Positions 24,051 to 33,457 are shown, numbered from the stretch's first letter. The stretch is 43,006 bases of DNA from Acidobacteriota bacterium (GCA_016184455.1 JACPCS010000057.1:1-43006); one strand, 5' to 3'. The notes: generated by a model from the letters alone, not told the origin. Numbers and translations: made by a program.

Positions 24051-24051
<1 letters not shown>

Positions 24052-25517
24052 CAGAGGCCCCGCTGCGCCAGCTCCAGTGCCTGAATGACCCCGCGCGCCT
24101 TGGCGCGCGTCTCCTCGTACTCCGCGGCCGGATCCGAATCCGCCACGATGCCCGCGCCCGCCTGCACGTACGCGCGCCCGTTCTCGATCACGACCGTTCT
24201 GATCGTGATGCAGAAGTCGAGATTACCCGCGAAATCGAGATACCCGACCGCCCCCGCGTACACACCACGCCGTCGGTTCTCGAGCTCGGCGACGATCTCC
24301 ATCGCGCGCACCTTGGGCGCACCCGAGACCGTCCCGGCCGGAAAGCACGCCACCAGCGCATCAAGGCGGTCGCGATCGCTCGCCAGCTGCCCCTGGACGA
24401 TCGAGACCAGGTGCATCACGTGCGAGTAGCGCTCGAGCGCCATGTACGTCGGCACCTTCACCGTCCCGTAGGTCGACACGCGACCCAGGTCGTTGCGTCC
24501 GAGATCGACGAGCATGACGTGCTCGGCTCGTTCCTTCTCGTTGCGCTTCAGCTCCTCCCCGAGGCGCACGTCGTCGTCTTCGCTCCGTCCGCGGGGGCGC
24601 GTCCCCGCAATCGGGTGTGTCTCAATCCGGGTCCCCTCGACGCGGACGAGCATCTCGGGCGACGAGCCGACGATGGCGCGGTCGCCCATGCGGATGAAAT
24701 ACATGTAGGGCGACGGATTCACGTGCCGCAGCGCGCGGTACACCATGAACGGGTCGGCGTCGAGCGGTGTCTCGAAGCGCTGCGACAGCACGACCTGATA
24801 GATGTCTCCGGCCGCGATGTACTCCTTGGCCGCCCGCACCACCCGCTCGAACTCGTCGCGCGTGACGTTCGAGGTGATCTCCAGCGGGCGGAGGCTGGAC
24901 GGCGCCGCCTTCGAGAGGCCGCGATCGAGCTCCCGCTCCACGAGGTCGATCTTCGCGCGCGCAAACTGGTACAGCGACTCGAGGTCGGCATCCGGCGTGA
25001 CGCGCGCGTTGGCGATGATGAGAATCCGGTGCCGCACGTGATCGAAGGCGAGCACCGTGTCGAACAGCATGAAGCCGGCCTCGTCCTCGTCATCGGCGGC
25101 CGGCTGCAGCTCCACCGGCTCGAACCACGCCGCCGCGTCGTAGCCGAGATAGCCCACCGCCCCGCCCGTGAAGCGCGGCAGCCCCGGGACGAACGGCGCA
25201 TGGAAGCCCGCCATCAGCTCCCGCAGCTCGCCGATGAAGGGGCGGTTCGACTCCGTCCGCTCACCGGCGCGATCGACAATCGTCCGCCCGCCGCGCGAAC
25301 GGAGGAGCAGGAAGGGATCCTTGCCGAGGAACGAATACCGCCCGACCTGCTCGCCGCCCTCGACCGACTCGAGCAGAAACGCGTGCTGCGCGTGCTCGGC
25401 TACCTTGAGGAACGCGGACACCGGCGTCAGCAGATCCGCGACGATCTCCTTGCAGACGGGCACGAAGGTGCCACGCTGGGCCAGATCCCGGAACTCGTCG
25501 AAGGTGGTGACCTGCAT
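24051..25517 (-). CDS. trpE: Anthranilate synthase component I
   Basis: 488 residues. The N-terminal part has AFLLESVEGGEQVGRYSFLG, where the LLES motif is the usual tryptophan feedback site. The chorismate-binding part has SPEMLVRVEG, PIAGTRPRG, LVDLGRNDLGRVS, FPAGTVSGAPKVRAME and YVQAGAGIVADS. It makes anthranilate from chorismate. One-base overlaps (TGATG) join it to both aroD and trpG. Confidence 0.96.
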
Positions 25518-26413
25518 CAGCGTGCCTGCTCCGTCCAGGCCGCGACGAGCCGCGCGACCGCCGCATCCGACGCTCTCGTGCCGACGACCCCCGCAAAACC
25601 GAACGCAGACTTGAACGCGTCCAGGTCCCGCGTATCGGCCGCACAGAGCGGCACGCAGACGGCATCCACACCGGCGGCGGTGAAGGCGGCGTTGAATCGC
25701 TCCGGCACATCCGACTGCAACGCGCCGTCACCGGCGACGCCGTAGAGCGCTGTGGATGGACCGATGCGGCGAAACCGGAATCCCTCAATCATGCGCGATA
25801 CCGGTATCTGTCCCGGCGCCACGCCTGCGCCGGCATAGGTCCACCGCGATCCGAAACGCGAGGCGAGCAGTCGGCTCGGCACCCCCGCGTCGCCCATGCC
25901 GATGACAACGGCGTCACCGGCGCGAGCGACGTCGACGAGCGGCAGCGTGTCAGAGAGCCGATGCGCGGTGATCGCCACTTTGATGACCGCCGCTCCGGTC
26001 GCGCGCATCATCCGCGCCTGGCCGCAGAGATCGGCGAGCGCGCCTTCGAAGTCGTGGACCGAGACCACCACGCGCGACGGATGCGCGCGCACGAGGTCTC
26101 CGAAGCCGCCCAGACCGGTGTCTTCGCGCACGGCGCGCCACTCGACGTCCACGTACTCCGCGCCGCAGGCGAGTGCCTCGACCAGAAGCTGCCGCCGGTC
26201 CCCTTCGCGGCCGTCGAAGCGGCCCCCTTCCCACACCGGACGGCACGTGACGACCGCCGGGCGACGAGCCCCGCCGAGCGCGCCGGCGACGTCGACGCCG
26301 GCGACGCCGTCGAGGCGCAACTCGACCATGTCGGCGGCGGAAGCCGCGTCGCGTCGGGCCAGCAGCTCGGCCATGGTCCCCCCGGTGACCGTGTCACACA
26401 GCAGCGACGGCAT
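25517..26413 (-). CDS. aroD: Type I 3-dehydroquinate dehydratase with truncated AroE-like tail
   Basis: 298 residues. Residues 1-215 are a type I dehydroquinase: VELRLD (30-35), AEYVDVEW, VVSVHDFEG with His ~120, and AAVIKVAI with the Schiff-base Lys ~145. Residues ~220-298 (TALYGVAGDGALQSDVPERF, NAAFTAAGVDAVCVPLCA) resemble the start of shikimate dehydrogenase, as in bifunctional AroDE enzymes. The SLSP-type substrate motif is replaced, and the NADP domain is absent. The dehydratase is probably active; the tail cannot be a dehydrogenase. It is the first structural gene after the trp attenuator. Confidence 0.9.
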   Translation of the reverse strand: MPSLLCDTVTGGTMAELLARRDAASAADMVELRLDGVAGVDVAGALGGARRPAVVTCRPVWEGGRFDGREGDRRQLLVEALACGAEYVDVEWRAVREDTGLGGFGDLVRAHPSRVVVSVHDFEGALADLCGQARMMRATGAAVIKVAITAHRLSDTLPLVDVARAGDAVVIGMGDAGVPSRLLASRFGSRWTYAGAGVAPGQIPVSRMIEGFRFRRIGPSTALYGVAGDGALQSDVPERFNAAFTAAGVDAVCVPLCAADTRDLDAFKSAFGFAGVVGTRASDAAVARLVAAWTEQAR

Positions 26414-26429
26414 GAGCGGACAGAAATAA

Positions 26430-26467
26430 AAAACGCCTCTTCAACCCGGCGGCTGAAGAGGCGTTTT
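26430..26467 (-). terminator. trp attenuator terminator
   Basis: A 14-bp stem, AAAACGCCTCTTCA and TGAAGAGGCGTTTT, with a 10-base GC-rich loop, is followed on the minus strand by a T-rich tract (TTTTTTATTT). It lies between the leader peptide and aroD. GAGGCG in the last codons of the leader can pair with CGCCTC of this stem to form an antiterminator. Confidence 0.9.
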
Positions 26468-26494
26468 GGTCAGTGAAACTTGTGTGTGTCGTCC

Positions 26495-26587
26495 CTAGAC
26501 GCCCGCCGCCTCCTCAGTCGCAGTCCGATACCACCACCAGTAGCTGGCGCAGCTCGAGAACGCGGCGAGGGTAAATTGGAACGGCAT
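26495..26587 (-). CDS. trpL: trp leader peptide (30 residues, YWWWY)
   Basis: ATG 26587 opens MPFQFTLAAFSSCAS, followed by YWWWY, RTATEEAAGV and a TAG at 26495-26497. Three consecutive Trp codons flanked by Tyr, followed at once by a strong terminator and aroD, are the signature of ribosome-mediated attenuation: low charged tRNA-Trp stalls the ribosome and frees the antiterminator. The two Tyr codons might add a minor tyrosine input. No strong Shine-Dalgarno is visible. Confidence 0.88.
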   Translation of the reverse strand: MPFQFTLAAFSSCASYWWWYRTATEEAAGV

Positions 26588-26613
26588 ATGCGAACGTCGA
26601 AAGACGAGTCATG

Positions 26614-26642
26614 ACTCTATCGCAGCCATCGGGCGGTGTCAA
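26614..26642 (-). promoter_or_regulatory. Sigma-70-type promoter of the trp operon
   Basis: On the minus strand, TTGACA (26642-26637) and TAGAGT (26619-26614) are separated by exactly 17 bases. Transcription would start near 26607, about 20 bases before trpL. Confidence 0.75.
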
Positions 26643-26661
26643 ACGGAACGCCCGTAGCCCC

Positions 26662-26690
26662 TTGCAGTTTCAGCGGTTTACCCGTATCTT
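26662..26690 (+). promoter_or_regulatory. Candidate divergent promoter for the S55-domain gene
   Basis: TTGCAG (26662-26667), a 17-base spacer and TATCTT (26685-26690). Each box matches four of six consensus bases. The -35 regions of this promoter and the trp promoter are about 20 bases apart, back to back. Confidence 0.45.
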
Positions 26691-26730
26691 CACTTGTAGC
26701 GCGGTGGCCGGAGCCGCCGCGGTTGTTCTT

Positions 26731-28587
26731 ATGTCCAAGATCTTCTTCTGCGTGCTCGGACTCCTGCTGTTGACTGCTGCCGGCCTGCCGGCCCAAAGCC
26801 GCACATTCCCCGTGGACGAGCTGAAAGCGGGCATGGTGGGGATCGGCCGGACGGTCTTCGAGGGCGACCGCCTGGATGAGTTCAACGTCCACATCCTGGG
26901 CGTCCTCCGCAACGTCATCGGCCCGCGACGTAATCTGATTCTGGCGCGGCTCGAGGGCGGGCCGCTCGCCCAGACCGGCGTCATCGCCGGCATGAGCGGG
27001 AGCCCGGTCTACATCGACGGCCGCCTCGTCGGCGCCGTCTCCTACTCGCTCGGGCAGTTCTCGAAGGAACCGATCGCGGGCATCACGCCGATCGACGAGA
27101 TGATCGAGGCGGCGACATTCGCCGCGCCGCGGCGCGCCGCGGCGCGCGTCGAGCTGCAGGTGCCGATCACGCCGGAGAGTCTGCGTGCGTCACTGCGTCA
27201 GGCGTTCAGCTGGGCGCGTCCCTTCGCCGACACCCCTGCCGACGTGCAGGTGCTCGGCGGCGTTGGCCTGGAGGCGGGCCTCGGGACCCTGCTGCGTCCG
27301 ATTGCCACGCCGCTCACGCTCGGCGGCTTCGACGCCGGGGCGATCGATCCGCTCGCGTCGGCGTTCCGCGATCAGGGCTTCGTGCCGATCCTGGCGGGAT
27401 CGGCGGCGGCTCAGACGAATGGATCGTCGCCGTGCAGGGGCGACGCCTGCGTCGCCCCTGCGCTGCGGCCGGGCGATCCGGTCGGCGTGGCGCTGATGAG
27501 CGGCGATCTCGAGCTCGGCGCCACGGGCACCGTCACCGCGATCGAAGGCACTCGTGTGTATGCGTTCGGCCATCCCTTCTATGGGCTCGGACCGACGCAG
27601 TTCCCGATGACGCGCGCCTACGTCCACACGCTGCTCCCCAGCCTGGCGAGCTCGTTCAAGATTGCGAGCACGGGCGAGGTGATCGGCACGTTCCAGCAGG
27701 ATCGGGCGACGACGATCGCCGGGACGCTGGGACCGGGCCCGGCGCTCATCCCCGTGCGCATCACGCTCACGTCGGACCGCGGCACGAAGAAGACGTTCAA
27801 CATGGGGATGGTCAACGATCAGCTCTTCACGCCGCTGCTGACCTACGTCTCGATCGTCAACACGCTCACCTCCTACGAGCGCCAGAACGGCGCGGCCAGC
27901 TACGTCGTCCGCGGGACGGCGTCGGTGAAGAAGTACGGAGAGGTGGCGTTCGAGGATCTGTTCACCGGCGATCAGCCGTCGATCGGCGCGGCCACCTACG
28001 TCGTGGCCCCGATCAACTTCCTGCTCCGCAACGCGTTCGAGGACGTCGAGCTCGAGCGCGTCGATCTCGAGATCGACGCCAGCGAGCAGCCGCGCAGCGC
28101 CACAGTCGAGCGCGTCTGGATCGACGGCAACCGCGTGCGGCCCGGCTCGAAGGTCGATCTGAAAGTGCTGCTGCGAACCTACCGCGGCGACGAGATCACG
28201 CGCACCGTTCCGGTGGAGATCCCGGCGAGCGCCCGCGGCACGGTCTCGATCATGGTGGCCGACGGCACACGGCTGTCCCAGTGGGAGGCGCGCGAGCTGC
28301 AGATTCAGCCGCTCCAGGCGCGCGGTCTGCCGCAGATGATTCGCGTGCTGAACAACGCGCGGAAGAACAACCGTCTCTACGTGCGCCTGCTCGGCCGCGA
28401 CGGCGGCGCCGTGGTCAAGGGCGAGTCGCTCTCGTCGCTGCCACCCTCGGTGATGGCCGTCCTCGAATCGGACCGCAACGGCGGCAGCTTCAGACCGCTC
28501 CAGAACGCCGTCCTCGGCGAATGGGAGCTGGCGACCGAGCACGCGGTCAACGGATCGCGCACGCTGTCGCTCACGATCGAGGAGTAA
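26731..28587 (+). CDS. SpoIVB-like S55 peptidase-domain protein, exported
   Basis: 618 residues from ATG 26731, where MSKIFFCVLGLLLLTAAGLPA makes a good signal peptide; an earlier in-frame start at 26611 overlaps the trp promoter. VIAGMSGSPVYIDGRLVGAV near residue 87 carries the candidate nucleophilic Ser of the S55 fold. AFGHPFYGLGPTQFPMTRAYV near residue 280 carries a candidate His. In SpoIVB the His precedes the Ser; here the order is reversed. The C-terminal half is strand-rich and of unknown role. The next gene follows after 14 bases, so the two probably form an operon in the envelope or secretion pathway. Substrate unknown. Confidence 0.75.
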   Translation: MSKIFFCVLGLLLLTAAGLPAQSRTFPVDELKAGMVGIGRTVFEGDRLDEFNVHILGVLRNVIGPRRNLILARLEGGPLAQTGVIAGMSGSPVYIDGRLVGAVSYSLGQFSKEPIAGITPIDEMIEAATFAAPRRAAARVELQVPITPESLRASLRQAFSWARPFADTPADVQVLGGVGLEAGLGTLLRPIATPLTLGGFDAGAIDPLASAFRDQGFVPILAGSAAAQTNGSSPCRGDACVAPALRPGDPVGVALMSGDLELGATGTVTAIEGTRVYAFGHPFYGLGPTQFPMTRAYVHTLLPSLASSFKIASTGEVIGTFQQDRATTIAGTLGPGPALIPVRITLTSDRGTKKTFNMGMVNDQLFTPLLTYVSIVNTLTSYERQNGAASYVVRGTASVKKYGEVAFEDLFTGDQPSIGAATYVVAPINFLLRNAFEDVELERVDLEIDASEQPRSATVERVWIDGNRVRPGSKVDLKVLLRTYRGDEITRTVPVEIPASARGTVSIMVADGTRLSQWEARELQIQPLQARGLPQMIRVLNNARKNNRLYVRLLGRDGGAVVKGESLSSLPPSVMAVLESDRNGGSFRPLQNAVLGEWELATEHAVNGSRTLSLTIEE

Positions 28588-28601
28588 CTCCGTAACCCGT
28601 T

Positions 28602-30848
28602 ATGAAGCGACGTGTTGTTGCGGTGCTGGCCCTGTCTCTCACCGCAGGGGCGGCCTACGCCGCTCTTCCGACGTTCTGGCAGGTCTCGACCGAAGCCGAG
28701 TTCCTGCAGGGCGAAGTCGAAAACCTGTCGATCGATTCCTACGGACGGCTGACGCTCGGCCCTCAGACGAGCACCGTCTACGAGTCGAGCGCGCCGTTCC
28801 TGTGGACCGTCGCGCCCGCGGCCGATGGATCGCTCTTCGTGGGCAGCGGCAACGAGGGTCAGGTCTTCCGCATCGATTCCGCCGGCAAAGGCGCGGTCTT
28901 CTTCGATGCGGAAGAGCTCGAGGTCCATGCGATCGCGCCCGCACCGGGCGGCGGCATCTACGTCGGCACCTCGCCTGACGGCAAGATCTATCGCGTCGAC
29001 GCCTCCGGCAAGGGCTCGGTCCTCTTCGACCCGCCGGACCGCTACATCTGGAGCCTCGCCGTGGATCCGGCGGGCAACGTGTTCGCCGGCACCGGTGACA
29101 AGGGCGTCATCTACAAGATCGGCGCGGACGGCCGCGGCACGCCGTTCTACCAGACCAAGGCGACGCACGTGATGGCGCTCGCCCTCGACCGTAGCGGCCG
29201 GCTGCTGGCCGGCACCGAGTCGCCTGGACGCGTGTTCCAGATCGACGCCGCGGGGCGTCCGTTCGTGCTCCTCGACACGCCGTACAGCGAGATCCGTGCG
29301 CTGCGCGTCGACAGCCGCGGCCGGATCTATGTCGCGGCGGTCAGCGGCCGCGGGACGCCGGCGCCCGAGCGCCCCGCCACGCCGGCTCCCGAGCCGGCGC
29401 CTCAGCCGATCGCATCGGTATCGACCGAGGTCGTGGCAATCACGATCGCGGGCGACGCCTCCCTCGCGCAGACGAGCACGCCGCCGCCCGCTCCGCGAAC
29501 GGGCACCGGGAGCCAGGGCAGCGGCGCCATCTACCGGATTCTTCCCGACGGCGTCTCGGATCTCGTCTGGCAGCTGCGCGAAGACGCGCCGTACGACGTC
29601 GCGTTCGAGCCCGACGGCGACGTCCTGGTCGCGACCGGCAATCGCGGGAAGATCTACCGCCTCTCGGGCGATCCGATGCAGCCGACGCTCGTGACGCGGG
29701 CGCTCGTCCAGCAGGTGACGGCCCTGGTGACCGAGCGCGACGGGCGCGTGCTCTTTGCCAGCTCGAATCCCGGCAAGGTCTTCCGGATGTCGGCCGCGCG
29801 CGCCGATCGCGGCACCTACATCTCCGACGTGCGCGACGCGCAGTCGGTCGCCGCCTGGGGCGCGATCAAGTGGCAGGCATCGGTGCCGGCGGGCACGAAG
29901 GTCGAAGTCGCCACACGGTCGGGCAACACCCGCACGGCCGACGAGACGTGGAGCGACTGGAGCGCGCCGTATGCGGACGAGACCGGCAGCCCGATTGTCA
30001 GCCCACGCGCACGCTACCTGCAGTGGCGCGCCGTGCTGACGGCTGCCCGCGATCAGTCGCCCGTGCTCACGTCGGTGACGGCGGCGTATCTGCCGCGCAA
30101 CGGCCGGCCGCGCGTCGCCTCAATCACCATTCATCCGCCCGGCACCGTCTTCCAGCGCCCCTTCCCGACCGGCGAGCCGGAGATCGCGGGCTTCGAAGGC
30201 GAGACGCCAGATCGGCGCGCGGGTACCCAGAACGCGCCAGGCGGGCCGGGCGTCCAGAACCAGCAGCCGGCGCTCGGTCGGCGCACCTATCAGAAGGGGC
30301 TGCTCACCTTCGTGTGGCGGGCGGAGGACGAGAACCGCGACGAGCTGACCTACGACGTGCAGTATCGCCGCGAGGGAGAGACCGCGTGGAAGCCGCTCCG
30401 CCGCGGTATCGAGGATCCGATCTTCGTCTGGGACACGACCTCGGTGCCCAACGGCCGGTACGTCGTTCAGGTCCTTGCTTCGGATCTGCCGTCGAACGCG
30501 CCTGAGGCGGCACTCACCGGATCGCTCGAGAGCTCGACGTTCGAGATCGACAACACGCCGCCGGTCGTGACGGTGGGCTCGGTGCGGCGCGAGGGGGCTC
30601 GGACGGTGATCGCGTTCGAGGTCCGCGACGGGGATTCGGCGGTCCAGAAGGCCGAGTACTCGCTCGACGGCGATCGCTGGCAGACGATCTATCCGAGGGA
30701 CGGGATCGCCGATTCGCGGTTCGAGCAGTTCGAGCTGGCGATCGACGGCGATACGGCACGCGGCGTCATCATCCGCGCCACCGACGCGCTCAACAACGTT
30801 ACGAGCGCGCGGGGCGACGCACCGGCGCCGGGCGCACCTCGCCGCTGA
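28602..30848 (+). CDS. Exported beta-propeller protein with C-terminal Ig/FN3-like domains
   Basis: 748 residues with signal peptide MKRRVVAVLALSLTAGAAYA. Residues ~60-420 contain repeated propeller-type units such as LFVGSGNEGQVFRIDSAG, IYVGTSPDGKIYRVDASG and VFAGTGDKGVIYKIGADG, each about 42 residues apart. A Pro/Ala-rich insert (PAPERPATPAPEPAPQP, near 250) interrupts the blades. The C-terminal region (FVWRAEDENRDELTYDVQYR, then STFEIDNTPPVVTV) looks like fibronectin-type and Ig-like domains. Likely a periplasmic or surface binding protein. Its end overlaps the anti-sigma gene on the other strand by 50 bases. Confidence 0.8.
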   Translation: MKRRVVAVLALSLTAGAAYAALPTFWQVSTEAEFLQGEVENLSIDSYGRLTLGPQTSTVYESSAPFLWTVAPAADGSLFVGSGNEGQVFRIDSAGKGAVFFDAEELEVHAIAPAPGGGIYVGTSPDGKIYRVDASGKGSVLFDPPDRYIWSLAVDPAGNVFAGTGDKGVIYKIGADGRGTPFYQTKATHVMALALDRSGRLLAGTESPGRVFQIDAAGRPFVLLDTPYSEIRALRVDSRGRIYVAAVSGRGTPAPERPATPAPEPAPQPIASVSTEVVAITIAGDASLAQTSTPPPAPRTGTGSQGSGAIYRILPDGVSDLVWQLREDAPYDVAFEPDGDVLVATGNRGKIYRLSGDPMQPTLVTRALVQQVTALVTERDGRVLFASSNPGKVFRMSAARADRGTYISDVRDAQSVAAWGAIKWQASVPAGTKVEVATRSGNTRTADETWSDWSAPYADETGSPIVSPRARYLQWRAVLTAARDQSPVLTSVTAAYLPRNGRPRVASITIHPPGTVFQRPFPTGEPEIAGFEGETPDRRAGTQNAPGGPGVQNQQPALGRRTYQKGLLTFVWRAEDENRDELTYDVQYRREGETAWKPLRRGIEDPIFVWDTTSVPNGRYVVQVLASDLPSNAPEAALTGSLESSTFEIDNTPPVVTVGSVRREGARTVIAFEVRDGDSAVQKAEYSLDGDRWQTIYPRDGIADSRFEQFELAIDGDTARGVIIRATDALNNVTSARGDAPAPGAPRR

Positions 30849-31563
30849 GCGGCCGTCCGGCAGTATCCGGCGAGGGCCGCACGGTGGTATGGGCCACGAG
30901 CCACACGACCGACATCGGCCGTCCATCGCGCGCCGGGACCGGCACGAACCGCGTATCCTGGAGCGCGTCCGCGAGCGCGCTCACTTCCGCCGAAGGCTCA
31001 CGCGCCGACTGCAGCAGCTCGTAGGTCGCCACCGTCCCGCCACCGTTCACCACTGCGGCGGACAGCAGGAAGACCGCCTCGCCCTCGGGGGCGATCGGCG
31101 GTTGTGGCGGCACGGGGAAGGGACGCGGTGCCGGCAGCGGCGATCGTCCCGAGATGAGGGCGGCGAGCGAATCCGGGTGCTCCGCGCGCACGGCGCCGAA
31201 CACACCGGCAATGGCGGCCAGGCAGAGCACGAATCCCACCGTCGCCCCGAGCATCGGCCAGAGCAGCCGCGTATCCTCCCACAACCCGCGCCAACGCACG
31301 GCGAACGACGCGCCGCGCTCGGCATGGATCCGTGCCAGCACGCACGCCTGGACGCCGGCGAACGCGGCCTCGTCGGCCACGGCGCTCGAGGGCCCGACGC
31401 GCAACGCCGCGCCGATGAGCCGGAGGTCGTCGACCCGCGCGCGGCACGTCTCGCACCAGCGGAGGTGCGCATCGAGCGCCACCTGCGCATCGACCGGGAG
31501 CTCGGCGTCGACGAACGACTCGAGCATCTCGCGCGCCGCGTGGCACCCGAGGTACGGAATCAT
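30799..31563 (-). CDS. Membrane anti-sigma factor with zinc-finger domain
   Basis: 254 residues from ATG 31563, overlapping the sigma gene stop by four bases. The N-terminal zf-HC2/ASD-type motif is HAAREMLESFVD followed by DAHLRWCETC. A membrane helix (LLWPMLGATVGFVLCLAAIAG) lies near residue 130. The periplasmic part contains a Pro-rich stretch and a C-terminal domain that could sense envelope state. It should hold the ECF sigma factor inactive until signalled. Confidence 0.85.
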   Translation of the reverse strand: MIPYLGCHAAREMLESFVDAELPVDAQVALDAHLRWCETCRARVDDLRLIGAALRVGPSSAVADEAAFAGVQACVLARIHAERGASFAVRWRGLWEDTRLLWPMLGATVGFVLCLAAIAGVFGAVRAEHPDSLAALISGRSPLPAPRPFPVPPQPPIAPEGEAVFLLSAAVVNGGGTVATYELLQSAREPSAEVSALADALQDTRFVPVPARDGRPMSVVWLVAHTTVRPSPDTAGRPLSGEVRPAPVRRPARS

Positions 31564-32189
31564 GGCCGCAACCCCAGCAGCTCGGCGCGCAGCGCCTGGC
31601 GCGCGCGCGTGAGCCGCGACTTGACGGTGCCGACGGCCACGTCGAGCGAATACGCGATCTCCTCGTAGCGCAGCCCGTCGACTTCGCGGAGGACGAGCGC
31701 CGTCCGCTGATCGAACGGCAGCCGATCCAGCGCGCGGCGGATCCGCGCTGCGGTCTCCTTGCTCGCGAGCAGCCGATCCGGCAGCAGCTCGTGCTGCGAC
31801 TCCATGTCGCCGGACGTGCGCAGGTAGTCCTCGAGCGACACCTGGTCGTTGCGGCCGCGGCGCCGCCACCAGCGCTGGCGGTTGCGTGCCTGATTGACGA
31901 CGATACGGTAGATCCAGGTGCGGAGGGCGGACCGGCCGCGAAAGCCGGAGAGGGTGCGGAAGACCCGCAGGAAGACTTCCTGCGAGAGGTCGAGCGCTTC
32001 GTCGCGATCGCCGAGCAGGTTGAGCGCCAGGCCGTAGACCATGCGCTGGTGCGCCGCGACCAGCTCCGCGCAGGCCGACTCGTCGCCGGCCGTGCACCTC
32101 GCGATCAGGGCGGCTTCGCCGCTCTCGACGTCCGACCAGCCGATGGCGCGGGCGTTCTTCACCAGCTCTCCGGGACCAGCTCCTGCCAT
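31560..32189 (-). CDS. ECF (RpoE-like) RNA polymerase sigma factor
   Basis: 209 residues from ATG 32189, chosen for AGGA just upstream; GTG 32213 is possible. Region 2: ACAELVAAHQRMVYGLALNLLG, DEALDLSQEVFLRVFRTLSGF and RTWIYRIVVNQARNRQRWWRR. Region 4: LDRLPFDQRTALVLREVDGL, YEEIAYSLDVAVGTVKSRLTRARQAL. It is encoded with its cognate anti-sigma factor by an ATGA overlap. The target genes are not known; the divergent TPR gene is 77 bases away. Confidence 0.92.
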   Translation of the reverse strand: MAGAGPGELVKNARAIGWSDVESGEAALIARCTAGDESACAELVAAHQRMVYGLALNLLGDRDEALDLSQEVFLRVFRTLSGFRGRSALRTWIYRIVVNQARNRQRWWRRRGRNDQVSLEDYLRTSGDMESQHELLPDRLLASKETAARIRRALDRLPFDQRTALVLREVDGLRYEEIAYSLDVAVGTVKSRLTRARQALRAELLGLRP

Positions 32190-32266
32190 GGATCCTATCA
32201 TCAGGTTAGACACCGCGCGCGGCCCGCCGGTTCCCGCCCGGCCGCCGTCTGCTACGATGACCCTCG

Positions 32267-33457
32267 ATGAAGCGCCTGGTGGTGCTCTCCGTCGGGCTGG
32301 CCGCGCTCACCGTGGGCGTCCTCGTGGCGTGGTACACCGTCCGCCAGGACCGCGAGTTTCAGCGGTTGATTGCCGCCGGCGATGCCGCGCTCGCGCGCGA
32401 CCAGACCTACGGCGCCATCGAGGCGTTCAGCGGCGCCCTGGCGCTCAAGCGCGAGTCGATGCTCGCCTACCTCAAGCGAGGCGACACCTACCGGCGCCGC
32501 GGCGAGCTCGAGTCGGCGCTCCGCGATCTGCGCCAGGCGGCGGCGCTCGACCCGTCGGCGCCGCGGCCGGTCGAGCTGCTGGGCGACGTCAACGCCGCGA
32601 TGGCCCGCTATGAGCGCTCCGCCGAGCACTACCGCGCGTTCATCGACCTCGACGATCAGGCCCCCCGCGTCTACTACAAGCTGGCGCTCGCCTATTACCG
32701 GAGCGGCCGCGCCGAGCAGGCGATCGATCCGCTGCGGCAAGCCGTCGCGCTCGACGAGCGGTTCACCGAGGCGCAGTATCTGCTCGGCCTGTGTCTGCGC
32801 GATCGCGCAGACGATGCTGCCGCGCTCGACGCGCTCACGCGCGCGGTCGAGATCAATCCGACGTTCGCGGAGGCACGCGACGAGCTGGCGGATCTCTACG
32901 AGCGCGCCGATCGGCGCCGTGAGGCGATCGAGCAGCTCGAGGCGCTCGCCGCCCTCCAGCCGACGCGGGCCGCACGGCTCGTGGCCGTCGGCCTCGCCTA
33001 TGCGCGGTGGGGCCGCACCGATGCCGCCATCCTGACGCTGGGCCGCGCCGCGGAACGTTTTCCGGACGAGCCGGCGGTCTACACGGCGCTCGGCCGCGTC
33101 TGGCTCCAGGACGCCGAACGGCGCAACGACCGCATCGCCCTTGGCAAGGCGATCGAGGCGCTGCAGCCGACGGCGACGACCGCCGCCGCGTCTTCTTCCG
33201 CGCTCATGCTGTACGGCCGCGCGCTGTTTCTTTCGGGCGATCACACAGCCGCCGAACGCCTGCTCCTGCAGGCGACGTCGCGGCCGCCGGTCGAGCCGGC
33301 GGCGTATCGCTATCTCGCGGACGCCGCGGAGCGGCTCGGCCACCTGGCCGAGGCGCAGGATGCGCTGCGCCGCTACGTGGCGCTGGTCGGCGAGAACGAG
33401 GTCGAAGAGGCAGTGACGGAGCGTTTGGCGCGCCTCGCATTGCGCCGCCGTACGTAA
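32267..33457 (+). CDS. Membrane-anchored TPR protein
   Basis: 396 residues. An N-terminal anchor (LVVLSVGLAALTVGVLVAWY) is followed by about nine tetratricopeptide-type repeats, for example YKLALAYYRSGRAEQAIDPL, QYLLGLCLRDRADDAAALDAL and VGLAYARWGRTDAAILTLGR. A protein-protein interaction role at the membrane is likely; the partner is unknown. Its TAA directly abuts the ancestral stop of the convergent permease gene (33458). Confidence 0.85.
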   Translation: MKRLVVLSVGLAALTVGVLVAWYTVRQDREFQRLIAAGDAALARDQTYGAIEAFSGALALKRESMLAYLKRGDTYRRRGELESALRDLRQAAALDPSAPRPVELLGDVNAAMARYERSAEHYRAFIDLDDQAPRVYYKLALAYYRSGRAEQAIDPLRQAVALDERFTEAQYLLGLCLRDRADDAAALDALTRAVEINPTFAEARDELADLYERADRRREAIEQLEALAALQPTRAARLVAVGLAYARWGRTDAAILTLGRAAERFPDEPAVYTALGRVWLQDAERRNDRIALGKAIEALQPTATTAAASSSALMLYGRALFLSGDHTAAERLLLQATSRPPVEPAAYRYLADAAERLGHLAEAQDALRRYVALVGENEVEEAVTERLARLALRRRT

